From Polyangiaceae bacterium (GTDB taxonomy: Bacteria > Myxococcota_A > Polyangia > Polyangiales > Polyangiaceae): a stretch of DNA of 64,000 nt. Shown here in pieces: positions 16,479 to 24,556 of the stretch. The stretch spans positions 2,480,001 to 2,544,000 of the forward strand of contig JADJRH010000001.1 of assembly GCA_016712345.1 (NCBI GenBank), given 5' to 3'. Position 1 is the first letter of the stretch, and each line of letters opens with the position of its first letter. The notes beneath the pieces were generated by a model, which saw only the letters and a list, made by a program, of their open reading frames with translations, was not told where the DNA came from and did not search any database. A program made the translations under genes and the position numbers.

Positions 16479-17797
16479 AGCCCGAAAAACTCGACCCATC
16501 CCTCGCTCTCACAGGTGACGCGCTTGCCGAAGTGGCAGGCGCTTCCATCCTGCTCGACGCCGATCTGCGCATCGTTGTTGCGTCGCCGCACGTTCGTGCC
16601 CTCCTCGGTTTTGATGTGCCGCCGGGAGAACTCGCACCCAAAGTCTTGTGCGGAACTGCCCCCAAACGGCCCGTTGCTGAAGCCCTGGTGGCCGGCAAAC
16701 CCGTTCTCGCAACCATTGATGTGCCGCGCGCCGTTGGGCCCGATCGCCGCATCACCGTGCGTTCCCTTCCGCTCGGAACGGCCGATCATCGAAGCGGGTT
16801 TTTGCTGCTTCTCTCCGACGCCGGCATCGCCGACGAAGAAGGCCCCGTTCTGTTTCACGGCATGTGGACACAAGACGCCGGTATGAAACGCATGTTTCGC
16901 ATTGTTGAACGCGTCGCCGAAGACGATGTCACAGTGCTTGTGCGAGGTGAAACCGGTGCGGGCAAAGAACTGGTTGCGCGCGCATTGCACGAACTTTCGC
17001 CCAGGCATCAAGGCCCGTTTGTCGCCATCAACTGCGCAGCCCTGCCTGAAACACTCCTTGAGAGTGAACTGTTTGGCCACGCGCGCGGCTCGTTTACAGG
17101 CGCCGTCAAAGACACTCTCGGCCTCGTTCAAAAAGCCCACAAGGGAACATTGTTTCTCGATGAAGTGGCCGAAATGCCGCTGCCACTTCAGGCAAAGCTG
17201 CTCCGCGTCATTGAAACGCGCACGGTCATCCCCGTCGGCGCGCGCGACCCCATTCCGGTCGATGTACGCTTTGTTTCCGCCACCCATCGCGCGCTTCGAA
17301 AAGAAGTAGAAGCAGGCCGATTTCGCGCGGATCTCATGTATCGATTGCGCGTCATCCCCATTTTCCTGCCCCCTCTTCGTGAACGACCCGGCGACATTCG
17401 ACTCTTATGCGACAAGCTCATTGAAGAGTTTAATGCCACCCGCCGCCGCCGCATTGAACATGTCTCCCCCGCGGCGCTTGAAGTGCTTCTTCGTTATGAC
17501 TTTCCCGGCAATGTTCGTGAATTAAAAAATGTTCTCCAATACGCGTACGCTATTGGTGACGGCCCCATTTTATTGCACTCCGATCTTCCCCCAGAATTGT
17601 TTGAAACTCCCGCTGAAACAGTGGTGTTAAACACCCCAACAACGGCATCGCCGCCCGGCGATCTCGATCCAGATACAGCCCGTATTCTTAGAGCGCTTGA
17701 ACGCACCGGCGGAAGCCGAGAGCGAGCCGCTCAACTGCTTGGGATGAGCCGCGTCACCTTATGGCGTCGCATGCGAGAGCTGGGAATTCAACGCTGA
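16475..17797 (+). CDS. Sigma-54-dependent activator, FisR-like regulator of the sulfide genes
   Basis: A protein of 440 residues from GTG 16475. The N-terminal ~120 residues are a PAS-like sensor; the AAA+ domain follows with Walker A GETGAGKE (158-165), the sigma-54 contact loop GSFTGA (205-210, a variant of GAFTGA), Walker B TLFLDEVAEM, and arginine-finger region YRLRVIPIFLPPLRER. The C-terminus is a Fis-type helix-turn-helix (RERAAQLLGMSRVTLWRRM). The gene ends an operon of sulfur transporters, so it probably controls sulfide oxidation as FisR does in Cupriavidus. FisR senses sulfane sulfur through several Cys; here the sensor has only one (C59 in PKVLCGTAP). Confidence 0.88.
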   Translation: MKPEKLDPSLALTGDALAEVAGASILLDADLRIVVASPHVRALLGFDVPPGELAPKVLCGTAPKRPVAEALVAGKPVLATIDVPRAVGPDRRITVRSLPLGTADHRSGFLLLLSDAGIADEEGPVLFHGMWTQDAGMKRMFRIVERVAEDDVTVLVRGETGAGKELVARALHELSPRHQGPFVAINCAALPETLLESELFGHARGSFTGAVKDTLGLVQKAHKGTLFLDEVAEMPLPLQAKLLRVIETRTVIPVGARDPIPVDVRFVSATHRALRKEVEAGRFRADLMYRLRVIPIFLPPLRERPGDIRLLCDKLIEEFNATRRRRIEHVSPAALEVLLRYDFPGNVRELKNVLQYAYAIGDGPILLHSDLPPELFETPAETVVLNTPTTASPPGDLDPDTARILRALERTGGSRERAAQLLGMSRVTLWRRMRELGIQR

Positions 17798-17866
17798 CTA
17801 TCGCTAACGGCTTGGCGAAAACCCGCCCGGCTGACCGTTTTATAAAAAATCTGGTAGGCTCCCGCC

Positions 17867-18421
17867 ATGCTCACGAGGCGCCGCTTCGTTCTTTTGCCAC
17901 CCACCCTCACCCTTTCGGCCATGGCGGGTGGACTATCTTCCTCGGCTTGCGGCGGCAGCACCGGTCAAATGCCGGTGTCCCTCAGGCACCCTTTGGCCGG
18001 TGATGTTGCGCCCGACTTTCGAGCCAAAAACGCCCTCACCTCGGAGATAATTAACGTCCCCGGATCGCCCGACACAACCCTCGTTACAGTGGTCGACTTT
18101 TGGGCTTCATGGTGTGAAGCGTGCGTTGTCGCCATGCCCCATCTCGAACATCTTTATCGCAAATACCGCGACCGCGGCGTTCTTGTCGTTGGTATCAGCG
18201 TTGATGAAGATAGTCACGCGGCTATGGGCACCGTCATGGAGGTTCAAACCACATTCCCCATTATACTCGATCCTCACTCCCGCCTTCAGGGAGCATTTGC
18301 AGTATCAAAAATTCCAACCACCTTTGTCATTGACCGAAACGGCTTGGTTCGATGGGTAGGTCGCGACCCATCTACCCTTGAGCGCGCCGTTGACCGTTTA
18401 GTCGCCATTACCAAATGGTAG
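17867..18421 (+). CDS. TlpA/ResA-like thioredoxin-fold lipoprotein
   Basis: A protein of 184 residues. The N-terminus MLTRRRFVLL resembles a twin-arginine signal and ends in a lipobox-like SSSAC, so it may be a Tat-exported lipoprotein. The redox site is FWASWCEACVVAMPHLE (WCxxC), and the cis-Pro loop is KIPTTFVIDRNG. TlpA-type proteins reduce periplasmic disulfides, for example in cytochrome c maturation. It is on the same strand as the sulfur operon with a 69-bp gap; no clear promoter is visible. Confidence 0.9.
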   Translation: MLTRRRFVLLPPTLTLSAMAGGLSSSACGGSTGQMPVSLRHPLAGDVAPDFRAKNALTSEIINVPGSPDTTLVTVVDFWASWCEACVVAMPHLEHLYRKYRDRGVLVVGISVDEDSHAAMGTVMEVQTTFPIILDPHSRLQGAFAVSKIPTTFVIDRNGLVRWVGRDPSTLERAVDRLVAITKW

Positions 18422-18738
18422 AGTTTTCCAGATTTTCTTACCGTCGCATCACCCTTACTTGAACGACAGTTGGCCGGCGCATTGGAACGCCGCTGGTTGA
18501 TCGAAACGCCCACCGTGCTCCATTCGACGCGTCGACCGCCGCGTTGCGAACAACGCGGGTTGCGTTTTCAACCCCGTTGCGAGGCTCTACCTGCCCGGGC
18601 TGATTCGCCTCAAATCGCATGATCTCTAAGCCTTTTTCGGCCGCGTTCTACGTTCCGCGCTCACGTTCACGCGCGTTGGATCGACATTTGCTCCCGGCCC
18701 GACCGACCCTTTGTAAGGTTAAGACGGCGGAGGACAAC
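18422..18738. other. Intergenic stretch with a 7-bp hairpin
   Basis: No convincing gene. CCGCGTT (18539-18545) and AACGCGG (18552-18558) form a perfect hairpin, followed by a short TTTT; it may be the terminator of the TlpA-like gene. A GGAGG Shine-Dalgarno for the next gene lies at its right end. Confidence 0.45.
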
Positions 18739-19758
18739 GTGGCAGATCCTTTTTCTGGACTCAAAATCGACTTTACCAACCCAGCACTAAAGGCGCTGAT
18801 CTCCCTCCTGGCGGAGAACATCTACCTGCCCGCGCCTATTCAAGCAATTGTCTCGGACGCCGGTATCAACGGTGGGGCCATCGGTTATCAACAAGGGCCG
18901 GCACTCATTTGGCGCGACGCGCTCAAAAGCGCTCACCAACAAATGAAGGTTGATCCCCTTTTTGACGAGGTGTTTTCGAGGTTGCCTCACCTGACCGAGT
19001 TCGTCAAAGACCTCCGTTCTTCCAAACCGCACTTCGCCGTGTCGCTCAAACCCGCCCCGGCCACCGCATGGAAGGGTGGGAGCGAGGCTCTTACAGGAGA
19101 GACAAGCACCCTTCTCCCCGTCAACTTCTTGCAAAAAGGCCTTAACGCCGCCGAAAGTGTCTGCCTGCTAACTGCCTATAATGACCACAAAACGGCATCG
19201 TGGAGCGGCACCGGATTTCTAATTGCCGCCGACCTGATTCTTACCAACCAGCACGTTCTTTGGTCCGATGATGGCGAAGGCGCCAAAGCCGGTCATGTGA
19301 CAGCAACCTTCAACTACGAACACGGCAAACAGTCGCATGATGTGGAAGGGATAACTTCCACAATTGTGGGGAGCAAAGAGTTTGACTGCGCGGTGATTCA
19401 GCTTGAAAAGCCTCTTCACAATCTACCCATTCTAAAATGGGGCGCGTGCGAAACCGTTCGCGTGGGAGATCCGGCATTCATTATTCAACACCCCGCTGGA
19501 AAAGAAAAACAAGTGGCGCTCTACCACAATGAAATTCGCGACACCGGCCCCAAATATCTTCAATACCTGACCGATACGCGCGGCGGTTCCTCCGGCTCGC
19601 CTGTCATGAACAAAGACTGGGAAGTGATTGCGCTTCACCACCAATGGGTAGAGTCCGATGATCCCAAAGCCACCCGCGGCGTCCGAAATCAAGGCGTACG
19701 CATTCGCGAAGTGATCGCCGCCCTCACCAAACTCGGCGTTCAACTCCCGGCGAAATAA
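18739..19758 (+). CDS. Effector-associated-domain / trypsin-like serine protease
   Basis: A protein of 339 residues; GTG 18739 has GGCGGAGG 5-8 bases upstream. Residues about 15-95 look like an effector-associated domain of the EAD1 type (IVSDAGINGGAIGYQQGPALIW, then a helix with LKSAHQQMK). The rest is a trypsin-like peptidase: His in ILTNQHVLW, Asp in EFDCAVIQLE, Ser in TRGGSSGSPVM. It is cytoplasmic, with no signal peptide. In the EAD systems described for multicellular bacteria such proteases are effectors recruited by homotypic EAD contact to an NTPase; the adjacent gene ends with the same kind of domain. Confidence 0.85.
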   Translation: MADPFSGLKIDFTNPALKALISLLAENIYLPAPIQAIVSDAGINGGAIGYQQGPALIWRDALKSAHQQMKVDPLFDEVFSRLPHLTEFVKDLRSSKPHFAVSLKPAPATAWKGGSEALTGETSTLLPVNFLQKGLNAAESVCLLTAYNDHKTASWSGTGFLIAADLILTNQHVLWSDDGEGAKAGHVTATFNYEHGKQSHDVEGITSTIVGSKEFDCAVIQLEKPLHNLPILKWGACETVRVGDPAFIIQHPAGKEKQVALYHNEIRDTGPKYLQYLTDTRGGSSGSPVMNKDWEVIALHHQWVESDDPKATRGVRNQGVRIREVIAALTKLGVQLPAK

Positions 19759-19781
19759 TCCTAAGCCCCAAGGATCTACCC

Positions 19782-20957
19782 ATGCCCCTCGATCGCGAAA
19801 CCATCTCCAGACTCCACGCAGCCGCCATCAGCGCCGGACTTGACCGCGACTCCCTCCTTCGAGGGCTCGACAAGCGCTACGTTGCTTCTATTCCCAATGT
19901 GGGATCTCGTTCAGCCCAACTGCTCCAAGACCTCCATGACGTCAACACGGTAGGTAAACTTGAAAACGACGTGGACCCGATGCGGGCCTGGTTGACTGAA
20001 GCGGTGGATCTGTCAGCGGGTAGACCCGAGCAAGCGCTTTTTAAAACGGTGCTGCGCATGGTCGATCCGGCAACGCAACGCGACGATCTCCCGTCGGCGT
20101 CTTCCGCCCCGAGTACCGCTTCCACGGAAGCTCCACCCAATGTTCGGGCGTACATCTCACTCGCACAGGTGACCCAAGACATCGATGTTGCCCGCCGCCT
20201 GCGGGTACACCTCGCGCCCGCCGCCAAAAGGCAGGGCATTCGATTTTGGAGTCGACCTGACCTTCGCGCGGGTCAACCCACCACCGACGCCGAAAAAGAA
20301 CTTCAATCAGCGGACCTGGTGATCCTCATTCTGACGGCTAACTATTTGGCCGACCCAATTGCTCAAACAGAGCAAGACTATGCCCTCGCCAAACGTGACA
20401 AGGGCCTGCGAGTCATTCCCATTTTGGCGCGGCCTTGCGCGTGGGAATCCACAAATCTAAAGGGGGCCACACTTCTGCCGAGAGGTCCCAAAGCCCTCAC
20501 CAGCCATTCTGATTTGGACTCGGCACTCACCGCCATTGCCGTTGAGATTGCCGCGATGGCCGAGGATCTTGTTCGAACAAAAGGCCCTTCGGCACCCCAG
20601 TCAGCACCCAGTCAAACATCTACCCAGTCCCATACCGGCACCCCGACCGCACCTTCCTCACCCATTCAGGCGTCTCCATTCGAACCCGCGAAGCCCGGCA
20701 CACCCTTGTCTGAAATTTTCGTACGCAACGGCTTTCCAAAGCTGCTCTACATTGAGCCGGCGCAGGCGAAGCGAATTCGGTCTTACCTTCTGACCCTCGG
20801 TCGAGGATTGGTGGTAGAAGGGCCCAGCAAAATTGGTAAAACCACCGTCCTTGAAAGTTGCCTGACCAAGTATCCCAACGAGTGGCTTGATTCGTACACG
20901 CAAGGAAGTCAGATTGGTCAGGTGCTTTCCGGTGGGGAAATTTCAAGCGGATCGTGA
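19782..20957 (+). CDS. EAD-TIR-P-loop ATPase, N-terminal part of a split gene
   Basis: A protein of 391 residues. Residues 1-100 resemble an effector-associated domain (RLHAAAISAGLDRDSLLRGL; MRAWLTEAVDL). Residues about 118-235 form a TIR domain (VRAYISLAQVTQDID, FWSRPDLRAGQ, LVILILTANYLADP, RVIPILARPCAW). A Pro/Ser/Thr linker leads to a P-loop, Walker A GPSKIGKT (347-354). The frame ends soon after, at TGA 20955, before Walker B; that motif is found in the next frame. A single missing base in the GGGG at 20934-20937 would explain the break. Role by family: NTPase-gated conflict protein. Confidence 0.8.
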   Translation: MPLDRETISRLHAAAISAGLDRDSLLRGLDKRYVASIPNVGSRSAQLLQDLHDVNTVGKLENDVDPMRAWLTEAVDLSAGRPEQALFKTVLRMVDPATQRDDLPSASSAPSTASTEAPPNVRAYISLAQVTQDIDVARRLRVHLAPAAKRQGIRFWSRPDLRAGQPTTDAEKELQSADLVILILTANYLADPIAQTEQDYALAKRDKGLRVIPILARPCAWESTNLKGATLLPRGPKALTSHSDLDSALTAIAVEIAAMAEDLVRTKGPSAPQSAPSQTSTQSHTGTPTAPSSPIQASPFEPAKPGTPLSEIFVRNGFPKLLYIEPAQAKRIRSYLLTLGRGLVVEGPSKIGKTTVLESCLTKYPNEWLDSYTQGSQIGQVLSGGEISSGS

Positions 20958-22105
20958 TTGATAACGCTCATGCTCTCCCACGAGAGACCTTTGTCCAACT
21001 GGCGAAAAAGCTCCGCGTCGAAGCTGACAATCGCACCCCCAAAGGCAAGCTTATTGTGGTGGGTCTTCCAGGAACGGCTCGAAGGCTCGCTGCCACTCAA
21101 CGTGACTTGATGGGTAGACTCGATGAAATTCGCATGGGCAGCCAACCCAACGAAAAAATCAGAGAACTCATTGAAGCAGGCGAACAGGTGGCGCAGCTTC
21201 GATTTGCAAATAGGTCTGAAATTGAGGTGAATTGCGCGGGGAGCTTTCAATTGGCGCACACATTCTGTTTTGAAAGTGCGTTGGACACCACCGACGTGGT
21301 TCCGAGTGCCCCGTGTGAAATTACAAACCCTGTTTCCGATGTGACGAGCGCGGTGCATGCCTCGTTGGGTGGTCTCTTCGCAAACTCCGTTCACCAATTC
21401 ATCTCCCTGGGCCCCGATCATCTTCAACGCTGCGCCGCCCTTGCATTGCTTTGGATGGTCAATCAGGCCGGCAACGGGAAAGTACCGGCGGTAGCTCTTC
21501 GCAAGCAATTTCCAGAATTGGCGGACGGCTCAGCGTTTTGGGAAAAGTTAGACTACAACGCCGAGCGAAAAGCCGACGACTTTGACCCAAGAGAAGTGCT
21601 TCAATTCGAAAACGGAGCATTCGTCACAGAAGATCCGCTTCTCCAGTTTTACCTGAAGCACCTTAACTGGGGTGAACTCGCCGCCACATTTGATATCGCC
21701 ATCGGTTGGGATCCAGACACGAGTGCCCTTCAAATTTTACTACCAACCGAAGCAAACGCCCCACCTTCCCTTGATGAATCGCGAACCTTGTACGAAGAAC
21801 TCGACTATCCTTTCCATCGGCCGGCTGCGAAAAAGATTCTAGACTACCTCGTTGGCGCCTACCCCGCCGTGGCTCAGGCAGAAGCGGTTGCACAAAACGC
21901 GGGGGTCAACCTGAGTCAATGGACAACCCATGGCGGAGCCATTGAACTCGCGTGGCGAGATCTGCTCAGAATCGCTTTGAAACAGCAGAAGCTGCCCAAG
22001 CTGCTTTCGGAGGTTTTGACAGACGAAAATTCAAAAACCTACCACCAGTTCATTCGTGACGCCCTCAAAGAATTGGGGGAGGATCCGCCTGATTCTAAGA
22101 AATAG
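20954..22105 (+). CDS. C-terminal part of the split ATPase gene, ending in an EAD1-like domain
   Basis: A frame of 383 residues that opens (GTG 20954) in a GTGA overlap with the previous stop. Upstream codons in this frame read FKRIVIDNAHALP, a Walker B strand, so the ATPase domain is divided across the two frames. Residues 285-380 are an EAD1-like domain (AVAQNAGVNLSQW, LAWRDLLRIALKQQKLPKLL) closely similar in pattern to the N-terminal domain of the protease at 18739. Either two coupled polypeptides are made, the gene is shifted on and off by the G-run, or this is a sequencing error or pseudogene. Confidence 0.7.
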   Translation: MIDNAHALPRETFVQLAKKLRVEADNRTPKGKLIVVGLPGTARRLAATQRDLMGRLDEIRMGSQPNEKIRELIEAGEQVAQLRFANRSEIEVNCAGSFQLAHTFCFESALDTTDVVPSAPCEITNPVSDVTSAVHASLGGLFANSVHQFISLGPDHLQRCAALALLWMVNQAGNGKVPAVALRKQFPELADGSAFWEKLDYNAERKADDFDPREVLQFENGAFVTEDPLLQFYLKHLNWGELAATFDIAIGWDPDTSALQILLPTEANAPPSLDESRTLYEELDYPFHRPAAKKILDYLVGAYPAVAQAEAVAQNAGVNLSQWTTHGGAIELAWRDLLRIALKQQKLPKLLSEVLTDENSKTYHQFIRDALKELGEDPPDSKK

Positions 22106-22107
22106 GC

Positions 22108-23433
22108 CTACCCCCGTTTACCCACCAGCCAATACGTCTTCATCAATCCCTTCCCCTTCACATCCACCATCCCTCGCTCTTCCAGTACAAACCCTTCCCC
22201 CAGGGCCGCCGCCACCGTTTCACTCACGTGCACTTTGTTGGGTTCACTGTGCGACTCCATGCGAGCGGCCGTGTTGACCGTATCTCCCCACAGGTCAAAC
22301 GCGAACTTTCGTTTTCCGATCACACCTGCCACCACCGGCCCTGTATGAATGCCGATGCGCATGGTCAACCCGTTGCCGTGTTTCTCCAGGTAGGTCAACA
22401 TCTCAAGCGCCAGTTGAGCGGTCGCAATCACATGGTCAGAACGCGTTCCGGGAAGCCCGCCCGCCACCATGTACGCGTCGCCGATAGTCTTGATTTTTTC
22501 GAGCCCCAAACGCTCGGCCATTTCATCAAACGCACCAAAAATTGTGTCGAGTTTCTTAACCAATACCTCGGGTGAGGTGCGTTCTGCCCAATGGGTAAAC
22601 CCCACCAAGTCGGCAAAAAGCACAGTGGCCGGGTCTACCCCTTCCGATGTGGTGCGCCCGTCCTTCAGGCGTTCGGCAATGCTCATGGGTAAGATTGCAT
22701 GGAGCAGGTTTTCACTGCGCCGGTGCTCCACTTCCAACCGCCCTTCCACATCGTTGGATACTCGCGCCAACATGTACACAATCAGGCAGGTGAGTAGAGC
22801 CGCGCCGACGTGATTGATAATAATCAACGTCCACCCAATGGCGCCGGGTTTTACAAGTTGACCTGTTTGACTATAAAATGCGAACAGCACAGCGTAGGTG
22901 GTTAATGCAATCAGCATTGCTATCAACCCTTGGCGGAGCCTTGTTCCAGGCGTGACAAACGCGGTCGCCGCTGCGGGAATGAGCCAATACTGAAAGCCAT
23001 AACCCCACCCCGTGGCCGTGACTGCCAGCGATTGATGCAATACCACTTCTGCCAATACCAGGGCGCTCGGCAGTACAACGCCCCCGCGCCCCACGAGTAT
23101 AAAGCTGACAATAAACACAACCACACTGAAGATGTTAAACGCAGCCAGCCATCTTACCCCCATCAAGAGGAACGAAACTCCCATAGCCGTGTGCACAAGC
23201 GCGCCCGATGTACACACCATTCGCAGGACGCGGAGCGCCCGCTCTTGCTCGCGACGCACAACGGCTACCGAACGTGACACCGGACCCTGCGAGATCATCC
23301 CGAGGGCAGCGTACCAGACTACACCCCACACCGCGTTCTTTTCGGCGAAAGACCCGCGCAAACTCAAAGCGACGCACAAAACACGCTCCACCGCGAGCGC
23401 TTCTTGAGCGAAGATGGTGGAGATGTTTTCCAC
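22108..23433 (-). CDS. Membrane-bound class III adenylate/guanylate cyclase
   Basis: A protein of up to 441 residues. About six hydrophobic helices fill residues 60-225, a short HAMP-free connector with helix VEGRLEVEHRRSENLLHAILP follows, and the class III catalytic domain covers about 240-435. Key residues are visible: metal-binding Asp in VLFADLVGFT, second metal Asp in IKTIGDAYMVAGG, and transition-state residues in LWGDTVNTAARMES. The GTG at 23433 overlaps the divergent neighbour's start by about 11-20 bases; a start further in (such as Met 46) is possible. It is separated by 2 bp from the convergent ATPase gene. Confidence 0.9.
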   Translation of the reverse strand: MENISTIFAQEALAVERVLCVALSLRGSFAEKNAVWGVVWYAALGMISQGPVSRSVAVVRREQERALRVLRMVCTSGALVHTAMGVSFLLMGVRWLAAFNIFSVVVFIVSFILVGRGGVVLPSALVLAEVVLHQSLAVTATGWGYGFQYWLIPAAATAFVTPGTRLRQGLIAMLIALTTYAVLFAFYSQTGQLVKPGAIGWTLIIINHVGAALLTCLIVYMLARVSNDVEGRLEVEHRRSENLLHAILPMSIAERLKDGRTTSEGVDPATVLFADLVGFTHWAERTSPEVLVKKLDTIFGAFDEMAERLGLEKIKTIGDAYMVAGGLPGTRSDHVIATAQLALEMLTYLEKHGNGLTMRIGIHTGPVVAGVIGKRKFAFDLWGDTVNTAARMESHSEPNKVHVSETVAAALGEGFVLEERGMVDVKGKGLMKTYWLVGKRG

Positions 23434-24505
23434 CGCATGTACACAATGTGGCCGGCCCGCTGCGCTGTCGCTCCAAACGCCCGACAGGTTGGACTGCGCA
23501 GCGTGCGGCTTCAGTGGGCCCGCCTCGGCCGAGGTTGCTCAAGCACTCCATGTTGCCTCGGGGGTATTAAAAACGCTCAACGAAAAAGAGCGCCAGTTAA
23601 CCGACCAACAACGCCGTACGCTTTCATCTTCCAAGGGCATTACAAGTGGCTATTGGCTCGCGTCTTTGGCGGTGGGTATACCTCTTTTGGCATGTGGAGC
23701 CGTTGGGTCTGTCATGGCCTTCGGCGGTAAACAAATAAGCTTTTGGGGAGCGGCGGTTTCACTCACTCCCCTTGCTCTCTACATCACTACAGTCATTGCG
23801 GGCGGCCAATGGGTCAAGAAGAGGTACACCGCGTTGGCCGCAGCCTGCGCCGCGCTCCCGCCGGTATCTCCCGGAGCGCCGTTTGCCTGTCACGTTTGCG
23901 GAGCCTCGTTATCGCCGGCAACATCGGCGGTTGTCAGGTGCGGATTTTGTCAGGCAGACAATGTTGTTTCATCCGACGTTGTCAAAGTCGCGGCTGAGCG
24001 TCGCGGGGCGGTCACTTCCAACTTTCAAGAACAGGTGCGCCTTCAGGCAACCGCGGCGCGATCGGTTGCCAATCAAGCCACGTTTGCGCTCGTCGCTTCC
24101 GCCATTGGAGCCCCTATTTTTACAGTCGTTTTGCTCTTCGTTGCGGTGATCGTTCTCTCCAAGGTAGAAGGTCCGGTGGACCTGACATACCGCTACGGGG
24201 TCATTTCTACCGACAACGGCAACTGCATCGCCCATGTGTACCCTCGGGTAGACGGGAAATGGCTCTTAGGGTTTGGTCAAACTCCACCCAAGGGTAGAAA
24301 GTCAATTGAAGAGCGCGACACCGTGGACGATCTACCCGCTATGACAGCAAACGACTTCACCGGTAAAAAAGTAAAAGCGGGCGACTCGGGAAAACCGCCC
24401 GCTGGAACAATTGAGCGCGTTCATGGCAACCAAATTGCCGGGAATGAAGCCGTGATTGGCGGCAAAAGTTATCCGGTGGAAGGGCTCTGTTTCGACGAAC
24501 CTTAA
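23423..24505 (+). CDS. Membrane protein with two zinc-ribbon motifs
   Basis: A protein of 360 residues (an ATG three codons upstream is an alternative start). The first ribbon is CTQCGRPAAL...CAACGFSG near the N-terminus; the second is CHVCGASL...CGFCQADN around residue 155-185. Two hydrophobic helices lie between the ribbons (about 75-135) and another about 215-245. The C-terminal 110 residues are soluble, with a Cys near the end. No known family can be named. Its 5' end overlaps that of the divergent cyclase gene, which implies shared or very short regulatory DNA. Confidence 0.65.
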   Translation: MFSTACTQCGRPAALSLQTPDRLDCAACGFSGPASAEVAQALHVASGVLKTLNEKERQLTDQQRRTLSSSKGITSGYWLASLAVGIPLLACGAVGSVMAFGGKQISFWGAAVSLTPLALYITTVIAGGQWVKKRYTALAAACAALPPVSPGAPFACHVCGASLSPATSAVVRCGFCQADNVVSSDVVKVAAERRGAVTSNFQEQVRLQATAARSVANQATFALVASAIGAPIFTVVLLFVAVIVLSKVEGPVDLTYRYGVISTDNGNCIAHVYPRVDGKWLLGFGQTPPKGRKSIEERDTVDDLPAMTANDFTGKKVKAGDSGKPPAGTIERVHGNQIAGNEAVIGGKSYPVEGLCFDEP

Positions 24506-24556
24506 ACCACGCGGCTGGGTAGATCGCGCTCGTCGAAAAGATACAGTCTTGGACTG

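Noticed and set aside
20934..20943. Canonical -1 slippery heptamer at the ATPase break
   Set aside because: In the zero frame the codons GGG-GAA-ATT do not fit X-XXY-YYZ, so classical -1 slippage is not supported.
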